Shown piece after piece: positions 23,549 to 34,908 of a stretch of DNA of 64,000 nucleotides. Every line of letters starts with the position of its first letter. Position 1 is the first letter of the stretch. The stretch lies in the NCBI GenBank assembly GCA_021396245.1, contig WNYE01000053.1, positions 239,481 through 303,480 on the forward strand. Direction: 5' to 3'. The translations under genes and the position numbers were made by a program. The DNA comes from Sporothrix humicola (lineage: Eukaryota; Ascomycota; Sordariomycetes; Ophiostomatales; Ophiostomataceae). The notes beneath the pieces were generated by a model. The model had not been told where the DNA came from, did not search any database, and saw only the letters and a program-made list of their open reading frames with translations.

Positions 23549-24947
23549 TGTAATTTTAATGGAGCTCTCGGTGACACGAAGAGTATAAGAGACCAGTCCG
23601 GTATAATGAATTCCGAAGTGTATTTCTTCCCTAAGCTCCGGGCCAGTATTGCGTATTGTGTAATGTCGAATTCAATGTCCAGAGTATGTGGTCGCCAATC
23701 CCGGAGCAGCCAGTGAAACGGGATACAGCAACGAATGAGTGAGGGTGAAGGCGGAAAAGAATGAGAATGACGAAGCACAGAAGAAGGAGTTGACAGAGGG
23801 GAAAAAATGGGAAACCCGAGCAGCAAATGGCAAGAGAGATAAAGAAAGACACATACAGCATAAAAGAGAAAGAATCACCCAACAAAAAACAAAACAGGAA
23901 ATAATGATTGTGCCTGGTGGTCAATTACACGGGAAGGGGCGACCACTCGCTTCTGTTTGGGAGTAGGAGTTGGGAATGCCGACGGGTTTCGTGAATCCCG
24001 TTTTTGCGTGAATTCCGACCGGCATTAGGTGGAAAGGTTTTCTGTTCAAGGTATGGTTTGATAAGCAGGATTTTGGTACTTGCAGTGAGGAAGGAGCGCT
24101 TGGTGGGTGTCATTCGCTAGAATATGGCACCGGTCTGACAAGGGGACCCGCAATGGCAGAACGGCAGAAGATGAGAAACTACGAAATAGGAAAAAGTGCG
24201 TAAGGCTGTCGAACGGGATTCAGATTCAACTCGGAAAGTATTGACGACCAACACGTAAAACGACAGCCTGCAAGTCATCACAGAGTCAGAGACGTTTAAC
24301 ATTTCCAAAGTGTTCGTCAGCAGGGCTCTGCGGCCCGTTTCCCTTTCAGGCCTCGTGAAATCCTATCGATCTACGCCGCACGATCATCTCGTAAGACGCG
24401 TGCCTATTCGGAGACTTTTTGACATCGGTAAACATTATTTCTGTGTCTTGTATTCCTGGATCTAGCACATATTGAAGTTGACCAACCAAAGTAGACCCGG
24501 AGAAAAAAGACCGTTGTGAGAATAATAAAAAAGTAGACATTTCCAAGAACCCTATAACGATCTCCCATGATGTAAATGTAAAAAGGAAGGAAAGCAGAGT
24601 ATTACGTTTTTCTAGGGCCCCATTTTCTTCATCTCGTTCTCTCCTTTTCACTCTCCTTGACTCTCCGGCTTTGGTTTTCAAAGTTTGATTCGTTCTTCCG
24701 CCTTCCACCTAACTGCTTCATCGTATCCATAGTGTTACACATAAAGAAAAAAACAAGAAAAAAAAAGGAAAATGTAAAACAGGAAAGAATAACATAGGAA
24801 AAAATAAATAGTGATAATGAGTGAGACTGTTTTGCGTTCTTGTTTTGTGTTTTTGAGAGGATGAGAGAGAGAGGCGGCAGAGCCAGAGTTTGACTGCGGC
24901 CCATGATGATTAAGAGTGATAGGGTGAAAGTATGAGAGCTCTCCACT
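23549..24947. other. Intergenic region upstream of the second regulator
   Basis: About 1.4 kb with no supportable gene. It contains the regulator's promoter and the 3' region of the mannosyltransferase. GGAAGGAGC is at 24089-24097. Confidence 0.6.
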
Positions 24948-27900
24948 TTACAGCTCCTCCTTGGCAGGTGCCGCCTCCTCAGCAGGAGCAGCCTCAGCCG
25001 GTGCAGCCTCAGCGGCAGCCTCAACAGGTGCAGCGGCAGCCTCCTCAGCCTCGCGGCGCTGTGTAGCCTCGCTGCCCTCGCTGGCCGGCTTGGCGCGGCT
25101 CTGCTCCTTCTCGCGCTCACCCTCAACGCTCGGGTCGGCGCTCTTGGGCAGAGCATCGTCGGCGACCAGGTTCTGCTTGGTCGACTGGTCAACGCCCTCA
25201 ACGTCCGGGTGCGGCGGGGCCACCTGGGCGGCGTTCTCCTCGGCAATCTCGTTGCCGGCCTCGTCGACCAGGCGCGTGCGGGTCTCGTAGCGTGTCTTAA
25301 ACTCCACCTTGCCGCGCAGCGACTCGACCTGCTCAGCGTTCAGGATGTTGCCATTCTGATCGCGGTACTCGACACGCTCCTCGCGGGACAGGATGCGCTG
25401 GCTCTCGTCCTCGACGACAGCAATAGGGGGCTCAGGCGCCTGGGTCTCGACCTTCTCAGGCTCAGCTACGGGCTCGGGGGCCTTCTCCTCCTTGGGCTGC
25501 TCCTGCTGCTGCTGTTGCTGCTGCTGCTGGGCCTGCTCAACGGGGATCTGGCCATGCTCACCGCCGGCAATAGGGATGTCAGCAACGGGGTTCTTCTGCT
25601 CGACAACGGGAGCGGCGCCAGGCGTTGTGGGCACAGCGGCAATCGAGTTGGTGTTGAGGTTGTCGTACTCGGGGTACGAGTCAAGGAAGGTGTTGCAGTC
25701 CCAGTCCCAGGTGCCGAAGAGCTGCACACGCTTGCACTCGGACTTGGTCCAGGTGTTGCCGTAGGCCAGAGGAGCGAACAGCGTGAAGACAACGGCAGAG
25801 ATGGCCAGGATGGTCATAGCACCGGCCTTGCCAATGAGCGGGTTGCCCTTGATGCGGAAGACACCGAAACGAGCCGTAGTGAAGTCGTAGATCTGGCAGA
25901 AGGCCATGATGGCAAAGTACAGGGCCGGGAAGTAGTGGTGCAGGAACAGCTGGCGCTCCATCAGGTAGAAGGGGAAGTAGTGCAGAGCCCAGCCGAGGAT
26001 GGACGTGCCGACCTCGTAGTCGAAGCGCTTGAACGTGGCGTTGTTGTAGTCGCCGCAGCTGCGCTGCCAGCGGAGGATAGCGATACCCTTGAACAGGACG
26101 TAGATGGCAATAGCAGCAGTCGAGGTCCACCAGACGAAGGGGTTGCCGATGAGGTAGATCTGGCGGTGGTTCTTGCCCCAGAAGTTGATACCGCGGCGAA
26201 GGATGGGCCAAGCGCTCGGGCGCGAGTCGTAGGCGTGGGACTCAACAAGACCGGCGTTGGTCTTCCACATGACCTCGTGAAGCTCAATGAACTTGCCAAA
26301 GAAGCCAGGCTTGCGGTAGTTGACCTTCTCGGACTCGGCACCCAGAAGAGTGTGCTCGTTCGACTCAATGTACCACAAGCTGTTGGGAACGCTGCCGCCA
26401 CGGGCGCAAGTGACCTCCTGCTGCTCAGAAGCCCAGTCAGGAAGCTTCACCTTGTGGGAGAACAGAACACAACCAGTCATGACGTGGACGAGGCGGAACT
26501 TGGTCTCAATGGTGCGGAGACGCTCCTTGGCAACAGCACCGTCAGACTTCTTCTTAACAATCTCGACGCGGAAATAGTCGTTGGCATCGCCATCGAAACC
26601 CTCGTAACCGTAGGCGGAAACCTCGTTCTGCCACTCAGCCTCAGTAACAGGCGGGCGAACGTCGTGCGAGTGGAGGCGGCGGGAGGTCGAAGGGTGGAAG
26701 AGGCGGAGAACAGCGCCGTCGTGGATGTAGGGCAGCTCACCGCTCTCAGGCAGCTTGTTCCAGGCGTCGGTACCGTTGATGGGCTCACCGGCCGAGTCGA
26801 GGGGCTGGGTCTGGTTCTCGAGCAGCCAGACGTTGTTGTGGTCCTTGTGGGGGTACAGGGTGATCTGCTGCTGCTTGCTGCCCGTAGGGTACATCAGAGG
26901 GTGAGAGTGCAGGTAGCCGCCCTGGGTGTTGACGTGGCGGATGGTGACGGAGCTGCCCAGAAGAACATCGACGGGGACATCCTGCATGCCCTTGGAGTTG
27001 AGGGTGGCCTGGAACTCGGAGCTCATGAAGCCATCACCGTCGCCGGGGTTGACGAGGCACAGGAAGTGGATGCCGAACATGGCCATGTAGAAGGTGGCGG
27101 GGACGATGATGAGGCAGAAGACGCGGGCGACAAAGTGCTTAGCCAGGAGGCGCAGAGTCACGGTCTTGGTGTCACCGAGCAGCACCCACAGCTGGATCAG
27201 AGTGAGAGAGCCGACCCAGGCAATGGTGAAGAGACCAACCCACTTGATGCTGACAGTGATACCGAGGCCGAGACCCGTGGTGAACAGCCAGAACCACCAG
27301 CTGGGCGAGAAGGCCTTGGACGGGCCCTGCTCGTGTTGGTTCGAGAAAGCAGTGAAGGCCAGAGCGGTGAAGGCGGTGGCGGCAACAAGGGGAGAGTCGA
27401 GCAGGATCAGGCGGGCCTGGGTAAGGAGACCGTTCTCTGTAGGGAGAGGTTAGCAAGCACGTCGGAGTTGAGTTGACTGACGGCACGAGCGTAAACATAC
27501 CAAAGATAATGAGACCGGCACCCATCAGGGCAGTTGAGGTGCGGCAGTTGGCGGCCTTGAGAGTCAGGTACATTGTGGGAACTAGGAGAATACCGCAGAT
27601 GGCAGGGAACAGGCGCATGGCGACGTAGGGAACGCCGGGCTCGATGTAGTCCTTGCCAATCTCCTTGAAGTCGAACTCGCCGTCGAAACCGGCCAGGAAA
27701 CCGGTCAGGGCAATGAGCATCTTGGCCAAGGGCGGGTGGACATCCATGAAAAAGCGGCCCTTGATGTACTTGGACGCGAAACCACCGAAGCTGGAGGAAG
27801 ATGGGTTAGCTATTTTGCGTTGAGATGGATTCTCTGGGGGTCTGTGGAAGGACATACTGGACCTCGTCAAAGACGACGCTGGTGGGCTGGTAGATGCGGA

Positions 27901-28114
27901 ACAGGCGCACAATGGCGGCCAGGATGGTGACGCCAATGAGGATCTGGAAGTCGGAGCCGGGCAGCAGGAAAACGTCATTGTCCTTGACGCCATCGGACGA
28001 GTAGTCATCCGGACGGCGGACAGCGCCATTGTCCTTCTTGGACTTTGACTTGCCCGAAGGCGGCGGCGACGCCCGCGCCGACGGCGAGCGTGCTGCGCTT
28101 CTTGAGCGAGCCAT
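24948..28114 (-). CDS. Protein O-mannosyltransferase (PMT family), three exons
   Basis: ER-membrane enzyme that transfers mannose from dolichyl-phosphate-mannose to Ser/Thr of secretory proteins; 1011 residues. Exons: 28114-27858, 27790-27501 and 27436-24948; phases agree, and intron 1 splits the His codon of DEVHFGGF. The catalytic acidic pair of luminal loop 1 is Asp83-Glu84, followed by KGRFFMDVHPPLAKM. The central luminal MIR region, about residues 340-530, has three repeats marked by GGYLHSH, HNNVWLLE and SRRLHSH. Several membrane segments flank it, as expected for GT39. After the last segment (about residue 770) comes a tail of roughly 220 residues rich in Glu, Pro, Ala and Gln, including nine consecutive Gln. 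It contains a more conserved-looking stretch (QRILSREERVEYRDQNGNIL). Such long tails fit the PMT1 subfamily of filamentous fungi (PmtB of Aspergillus), but the subfamily is inferred. Neighbouring genes give no extra information. Confidence 0.92.
25501..25535 (-). repeat. Glutamine codon repeat inside the mannosyltransferase
   Basis: CTG/TTG triplets on the plus strand encode a run of nine Gln in the C-terminal tail. It is a candidate for length variation between strains. Confidence 0.8.
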
Positions 28115-30870
28115 GGTGGAAGTATCTGAGGGGGGAGGAGGAGAGTTTATCGATATCGAGTTCGTCGTGTCGAAATGTCTGGGATCAAATCGATTTTAGA
28201 TGCTCGTCATTGGGACGAAGAGATCGAAGTAGAATATCCTCGCGGACAATTGGTTCGTGATCGACGGGGTCGGGGAATCCGGGGTGGAAGAACGAACGAT
28301 GTGGTCGAAGATGGTCGTCCGAGGCGGATAAAAACGATCGGTCGATTGGAGCAAGGACAAGGGGAGAAAGGAGGAGGGAGGGGAGAAAACACAAAATAAA
28401 AAAGAGGCCTGAAAGAGTGAAAGAAGAGTAATGAGATTGTTGAAAAAAAGACAGCCTAGAAGAGAAGAGAATAGAGAAAAAAAAGAACAAGTCGAAAGGG
28501 ATGTTGACAGAACGAAGCCCCTGTGGTGGTCGACTCTGGCTTTCACGAGAGGGATGCTCAAGAAAGGAGAGAGAAAAGAAAGTGAGAACGAGAAAGGGGT
28601 GCAGGAGACCAAGAGAAACACGCGTTGGCGAGGCTCTTTTTCGTGTGCGAATGCGCAAAGCTTCCCCCCATTGGCAACGTCTTTTGGGTTATTTTGGGGA
28701 CCTTGCCAGCTTGTGAACCGCCTGGACTTGGACCTGGATCGCCCTCTAGCTGGGAAAGAGCTGGGAAAGCTGGACCTGGTTTGCGCTTTTGCTGAAGTGG
28801 CCTCTTTACCAAACGGGCAAGAAAAAGTGGGGGCGCGTAATGCCTATGCAGGGAGCCGCGCTGCCATTGGAAGCTGGGGTGGGCTGGTGTCGCCTATTGG
28901 GGACGAGAATAAGTGGGGCCAAACCCCTTACGCTTGTGGGCAAAGAGCAAAGCAGCAAAGAGCATGGCAAGGGAAGGAGAGAAAACGAGGTACGAAAGGG
29001 CACGAAAAATCACGAGAAAGAGGCATGAGCTGCGCGCCCCTCTCCGGTTATACGAGAATTTGCAGCAATCGCAGCAAAATGGGGCAGAAATGGCAGGCGC
29101 AACAATAGGGAGAAGGGGCTGCAGGGCAAGTGCGACCAATAATGACAGATGGCTCTTTTTGCATGTGGCTCAGGAGGGAAGGGGAAACAGGAAACCAGAC
29201 ATAGAAAGTACTCTGGTCGCCACTTCCGCGCAAAGATACGTGAATACGAGGGAAGGAGCTACCTCACTCTTAACGAAGGAAAGAAGGACGATCGAAAGAA
29301 CGCCGAACGTGGTACAGAAAGTGCAACCGCTGGGTAAACACGCAAACTCAGACCTGACAATCGTCTAATATATATTATAGAGGAGAGGTATGTCGTACTG
29401 TTGCACAACACAACGCCCTCAACTGAAATTGTCGATGCCTCTACGGAGTAGACGATAGGTTCGTTCGGAGGAGGGCCGCGGCTGACTCTGACAACCGCGT
29501 TCATATTACGACGTATGCACCAATTTACTCGTGCCACCGGCTCTCCTCTTTTAAAGTCAACCCAAATCCACTTTACAACTCCCTTGGCATTTCTTATTTC
29601 GCATTAAGATTTCTCAAAAAGAAATAAATCAAAGAAGGAGACAAAATGGTCGCTCTCCTTGTGGCGCTACGATCCAGGAGAACGACACTATTGAATTTCG
29701 AGGTTCATAAGTAAATTGTGGCATATCTAGGGCGAATGGACAAACTGAGCAAATAAAACAAAAAAAAAAAAAAATTTAATGCTATCCCTATCGACGCCAC
29801 CTTTCAGCCCAAGTGAATAGCTGTGCCATTGTGGCTGTTTGTTAAATAATAGTATGTTCAGGCAAACGGCATATTGAGAATACTCATCACGATCATCACG
29901 TTTCAATTTCACTTTGCAATTCACTCCAGATGACTATTTGTGATGGAACAAGTTTCTTTTTGGTGTAAAACGTAACAGTACGTTGTAGAACGTGAGTTTG
30001 GCAGGCTATATAATTGAAAACAGCAAATGCAGCAAAGGGTTTAAAAAGCAAAGGAGCCTCCGGTTTGTCCTATCTTGTGACATGTTCCCTTCCCTGTGTT
30101 CGATGACACGAGGGAGTTGATTGTGTAAAAAAGAAAGAAGAAAAGGTGCACGCGCACGCATTTGCAATTCGCCCAAATGGTGAATGAAGACAGGAAGAAA
30201 ATAGAAACATTTGTGTAAATCAGAGAAATCGTAGTAAAATCACAGGAAAATCAGATAAACCTCCTCACGAGAACCCGCATGACTGGGATTGGATAACAAT
30301 ACTCTTCGAGCGCCCTTCCAGTCACCAAGTCATGGGTTGATTGTTAGTGGGGGTTGACAGGAACACCGAAAACGCCATTCATCATGAATGGAGCACACAG
30401 AAAAGGGTTTGTGTGTCCGAGTGTGCAAGGCAGACCATAAAACGCCGAGCCAAATGCAGGAAGAAAAACAAGGGAGACAAAAGAAGAAGAAGAAAGAAAA
30501 AGAAGAAAAAAAAACAGGAGCGGGAAGAGAGATAGAAAAGGAGGCACAAACGTTGGCTCTCCGATACCGCCGGACCTCGAAGCTGCACCAGTCATAAGTG
30601 AGCAACAAGACAAGAATTGATCGCGGGTGCGGCGCCACTGCTTCATTCATGCTCCTTCAGTCACCCCTCCTGGTGATGACCCCTCTCTTCCACCATATTC
30701 TGTTGGACGTCGTGCAACCACACAAGGTTAACAAGATCTTCAGAATAAAAGCTCCTCCCCATAAAACACAACTCCACCTACTAAAAACATTAACAATTAA
30801 CAACTTCGACTCATTCGGCTTCATACTTCATCAACTCTTCAACAACTCTTGCAAAGTCCTGCGCCGTTCA
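28115..30870. other. Intergenic region between mannosyltransferase and kinase
   Basis: About 2.7 kb. The first 500 bases are purine-rich on the plus strand, as expected for a CT-rich minus-strand leader. A 225-codon open frame at 28431-29108 is rich in Lys, Arg, Glu and Gly from this bias and is not supported as a gene. TACGGAGTA is at 29442 and GGAAGGAGC at 29251-29259. An A run lies at 29756-29774. The last few hundred bases before 30871 should be the kinase 3' untranslated region. Confidence 0.55.
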
Positions 30871-33800
30871 CTAGGGGGCACGGACAATGGCATGAGAGTG
30901 CGTCTTGGGCGGCAGGTGGTTGTGGCAGAAAATCTTCTGGCCGCCAATGTTGGTGGTGCTGCGCTTGGAAGCATCAATGCCGCCATTCGTGTTGCCCGAC
31001 GTCACCGCGGGTGCCATGGGGTCCTCATAAGCCTCCGGCTGGCAGCACTCAACGGAGCGAATCCAACGCAGCTTGGCAACCTGCTCGATGGTGGGACGCC
31101 GAGCCGGATCTGGGTTCAGCATCTGGATAAGAATGCGACGCAGAATGGGCGGGTTCACACAGACATCGAGGGCCGACACCGCAGGGTAACAACCCTCGAC
31201 GAGGCTGTTGGGGTTGCCGTCGGTGATCGGAGAACCGTCCACAGTGGGACGGGAGCTGGTCAGGTTGGTTCCGGGGATGGTAGGGGCGGGGACAGAGCGG
31301 CCGGTCTGGGCGGCGTGGGCGGCGGCAGCCGCGGCAGCCACTTCCGAGATCTTGAGCTCAGACATGGCGTCTGGCAGAGCTGAGGCATCAGCACCTTCAG
31401 GGCCAGCTTCAACAGTGGCAGCAGCGGTGGCAGCCTTCTCGGCGGCAGCCTTTTCGGCGGCAACCTTGTCGGCATGCTCCTTCTCAGCAGCCAGGCGTTC
31501 AGGCAGATGCTTCGTGTTGTACTTCGACCAGCCCTTCAGCAGAGAGTCGTAATTGCTATTGCCGGGGCGAGCCTCTGACCAGAGCGGGCCACCGAAGATC
31601 AGGTTCACCATGACGATAGCAGCAGCCCAAACGTCGAGCTTGCGGGGATCATACGGAACCGTACCCTCCAGGACCTCGGGCGAGATATAGGGCAGGCTGC
31701 CGCAAATGCCAGGCTTGCACAGGCGGACAGTGTTGTCAGCGTGGCGACCACAGCGGCCACCAGCCTCGCGAAGACCGGGGTGCATGCCCGAGAAGATATC
31801 CGAGGCACCGAAATCGGTGATCTTGAGCTTGCTGTTGTTGGTGATGAGCAAGTTCTCGAGCTTGATGTCACGATGGGCAATGCCGTGCTGGTGCAGGTAG
31901 TTGAGACCCTGGATGAGCTGCTTGAAGAGGCAAAGGCGGTCCTTCTCGCGTTCCGGAGTGGTCAGATACTTCTTCTCGACCAGGCTGTAAAGATCACCCT
32001 CCTGGCAGTACTCCATGACGTGGTTCCAGCGGCCGTGGTCAGTGCACAGGCGAATGGTCTCGACGATATTCGGGTGGTGAAGGCTCTTAGCGATAGAGTA
32101 CTCGCTCTTGACCTTCTTCTCATACTCCTCGCGGGTCTCGCTCGAAGACTTGCCACGGAACTCCTTGACGGCATAGAGCTCGTCAGAGAAACCCTTGCGG
32201 AACATGAGAGTGACCTTGGAGGTGGCACCCTTGCCAAGATGGCGGCGATGACGGCCTAGCATGTGCTGGTAGTCAAACTCGTCGTGGAGATCGGCAATGT
32301 CAACGGTGAAGTCGTCGGGAAGGCTAAGACTCATACGCCGGGCCTTGAGACCGGTACCAGCTTCAGCAGGCATAGCCCAGGGCTGGCTGGCGTTCTCGAT
32401 AGCGGGCTTGTCGTTGCCGTGGTCGAAGCTGCTAGCACGGCGACGGTACTCTGTGCGAGTCTTGGCCTTGTTCTTGTTCTTGCGGCTGCCGAGGGGGCCG
32501 TTGCCGCCTGTTACGATGTGAATGGCACTCTGGAAGTTGATGCCGGTGGTGCTAGCACGCTGGCGATGCTTCTTGCTGTCATTCTGGAAAAAGTCGTCCT
32601 GGGTGGGCAGGCGGCTGCCATTCTGGCTGCTGCGTGGGATCGACGTGGAGCCTGATGTGCGAGGCTCGGCCGAGGAGTCGGCGGCAGTGCTGTCTGTGGA
32701 GGTGCCATGTCTAAGGCTGGCGTTCATCTCGAGAGGCGGCGAGTTGGGCGAGGGAGGCGTGTTGGCGAGCGAGCGGTGCATCGACCAGCGGCGTGTGGGG
32801 GTCTTGCGGTTCATAGCCATCTCGACCAGGCTGGATTCAGAAGTGACGTTGTTGAGCTCAGGCGTGCCAACCGAAGGAGTCTTTTCAGCCTTGTCGGCCT
32901 TCTCGGCCTTCTCAGCTTTCTCAGCCTTCTCCTTCTCGGCCTTCTCGGCCTTTTCAGACGCCGTAGTGCGGCGGAAAAAGCTGGACATGGTGCGCTTGAA
33001 ACTGCTGGTAGAAGTCCGGGATGTTCTGCGCGTAAGTGGTGTTCCCTGGAGCGTGTCGGTGCTGGGGGATGTGTTGACGGCGGTTGTGCTGCTGGACTCG
33101 GTGTTAGAGACAGAAGCGGGAGGGCCAATCAAAAACGAGCCGTTGACTGCAGTCGTGGGGCGTGCTGATGTGGGAGACTCCGGGAGAAGGCCGCTGTTTG
33201 CAGAAAGCTCTGTCTGGAGCGGTGGTGGTGGTGGGTGTCTTGATGTTGTGGGAGCAGACGAGCTCAATGTGGAGAAAACACCGCCAGTCGAGGGAGAAGA
33301 TGAGAATTCAGCGGTATCTGACGTGTTACTCAGAGTCCGCTGGTGACGAGGATGGCGTTGGCTGTGGTTGTGATTTTGCGTGGGATTCCGGTGGCCGTGG
33401 TGAGAGTGCGGCTTGCTCTGCTGGTGGTGGTGCTGGGCAACTGGAACAGCAACTGGAACAGCAACTGGATGAGATGTTGGTGCAGGAACTCCGAGTGGTT
33501 GTGGCACGGCGACGGTGCCGGTCTCAGTTTTCGGCAGAGTATTGGACTCTGGCTGGGACTCGGTTGGGTGGAAACCTTCGCGGGACTGGCGACCGCTTAC
33601 TGGAGTGACGGGTTCATTTGGCGTGTCGTAGTCTGTCTCGTCGTCTTCCTCGATAATCGTGTCGTGAACGCCTACAACTTCAGCAGTTGGAAAAGGGCGA
33701 ACCGGCGAGTGCGGTGAAGAAGAAAGCTGGGAGAGCAAAGAAGAAGGCGGCGAGGAAAGCGAGGAAATAGAAGAAAAAGAAGAGGCCGCCGGAACGTCGA

Positions 33801-34457
33801 TAGGCTTAATGGCAGCAGCACTTTGTTGAATCGGTGTTGGATCGCGATGCGGGTTATTGCCCGCAGACGAGAGAACGTCAGAGGATTGACGCTGCGATTG
33901 GCTGTCGGTGGGAAGAGGAGCTGCTTGGCGGGGATTAGCCTGGATGTGGCTCGGACGCTCAAACGAAAGGTGTTGCGGAGGCTCGCTATCGTCGTTGTCG
34001 GTTTCTTAAGGTGGGATGTAAGCAAAATGGAGCAGACAAGGGTTTGCGAGTGATTAAAAAGTGAGGCGGGAAAAACAAAGGTGAAGGTGGGAATTGTTTT
34101 TCTCGATGGGAAGGAGGGGGCAACCGGATACACAAAGGGCACAAAAAAAATAAAGGAAGGACGTTGAAAGTAAAAAAGGAAAGAGCGAAGGGCAGGAAGA
34201 GGGAGCAGCACAAAAGGCTGGAAGGGGAAAGAGACAAAACAGGACTAAGAATGACGGATGACAAAACGACGTAAAAGGCGCAAAGCAGCAGCTGACAGGA
34301 CGGAGTGTTCCCAGATAATGCTAGATAATGCTTGCACACAAAAATGGACGAAGGGACGAATTGGGGGAGGGAGGGGGTAGCAAGATTCACCACAGAACAT
34401 ACCTAAGAGCGCTGTTGATTGGGCGATGGAAGGCGCCACAGGAGATGCGACGGCCAT
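30871..34457 (-). CDS. Serine/threonine protein kinase, HAL4/SAT4 (NPR/HAL) type, two exons
   Basis: Predicted cytosolic kinase of 1062 residues, related to yeast Hal4/Hal5-type kinases that control potassium and nutrient transporters. Exon 1 is 34457-34403 (18 residues); exon 2 is 34004-30871; the 398-nt intron splits a Glu codon. Residues 1-590 are disordered, rich in Ser/Thr/Pro/His. They contain a charged Lys-Ala-Glu repeat (about residues 350-385) and a Gln/His-rich part. The kinase domain spans about 595-1005: glycine loop LGKGATSKVTL, lysine in AVKEF, catalytic HRDIKLEN near 726, DFGASD near 748 and SPEVLEG near 794. All key residues are present. A long Ala/Glu-rich insert of about 130 residues lies before the last subdomain (NPDPARRPTIEQV), which is unusual for kinases but common in this family. 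The C-terminus is His-rich (HNHLPPKTHSHAIV). GGAAGGAGC lies 186 bp before the start. Confidence 0.9.
32875..32965 (-). repeat. Lys-Ala-Glu codon repeat in the kinase N-terminal region
   Basis: About ten near-repeats of GAGAAGGCC-like units encode EKAEKAEK-type sequence, predicted to form a short charged single helix. This is a region likely to vary in length. Confidence 0.75.
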
Positions 34458-34872
34458 TGTAAGAGAGTGGAAGGGGAGGAAGGCGGGAAACGGAGGTTGG
34501 CAAACAGCGAAGGAGCGAGTGGCCTAGGGATGGTTTTTTGTTTGGTGGTTGGTGGGCACCTGTTAAGTTTGCTGCGGCAGGCTGTGGGCGATGACCACTA
34601 GGTGCTGGAAGGTGCGATGGAAAACGGAAAACGGGCCAGAATGGAAGGAGCTAAGAACGTTTCTCGAAAAGAATGTGACAAATGCAGGTGTTCTCCGTAA
34701 AGTATAATCCGTTGTCACGACGGTCCGTTTTAGCGGCGGCGGTACGGAGAGACGAAAGATAGGCGGTTGGTTGGAGGGTTAGAAAGTTGGAGAGGTGGCG
34801 AATCGAGAATCGACGGTGCAAACGAAACCACGAGGCGACGGTGGTTTCCTTTGACTGTTGGGATGATTCGAA

Positions 34873-34908
34873 ACGTTCGATTGTTCGATTGTTCGATTGT
34901 CTGATTGT
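34873..34908 (+). repeat. 8-bp tandem repeat GTTCGATT
   Basis: Three copies of GTTCGATT, then two degenerate copies (GTCTGATT, GTCCG). They lie upstream of the kinase gene. Confidence 0.8.

Noticed and set aside
25209..27476. 755-codon open frame on the plus strand
   Set aside because: It lies exactly opposite the protein O-mannosyltransferase. The strong G/C third-position bias of that gene removes stops in the antisense frame. Composition is Val/Leu/Gly/Glu-rich without motifs.
28431..29108. 225-codon plus-strand open frame upstream of the mannosyltransferase
   Set aside because: Composition follows the purine-rich leader region; codon third positions are not gene-like and no motif is seen.
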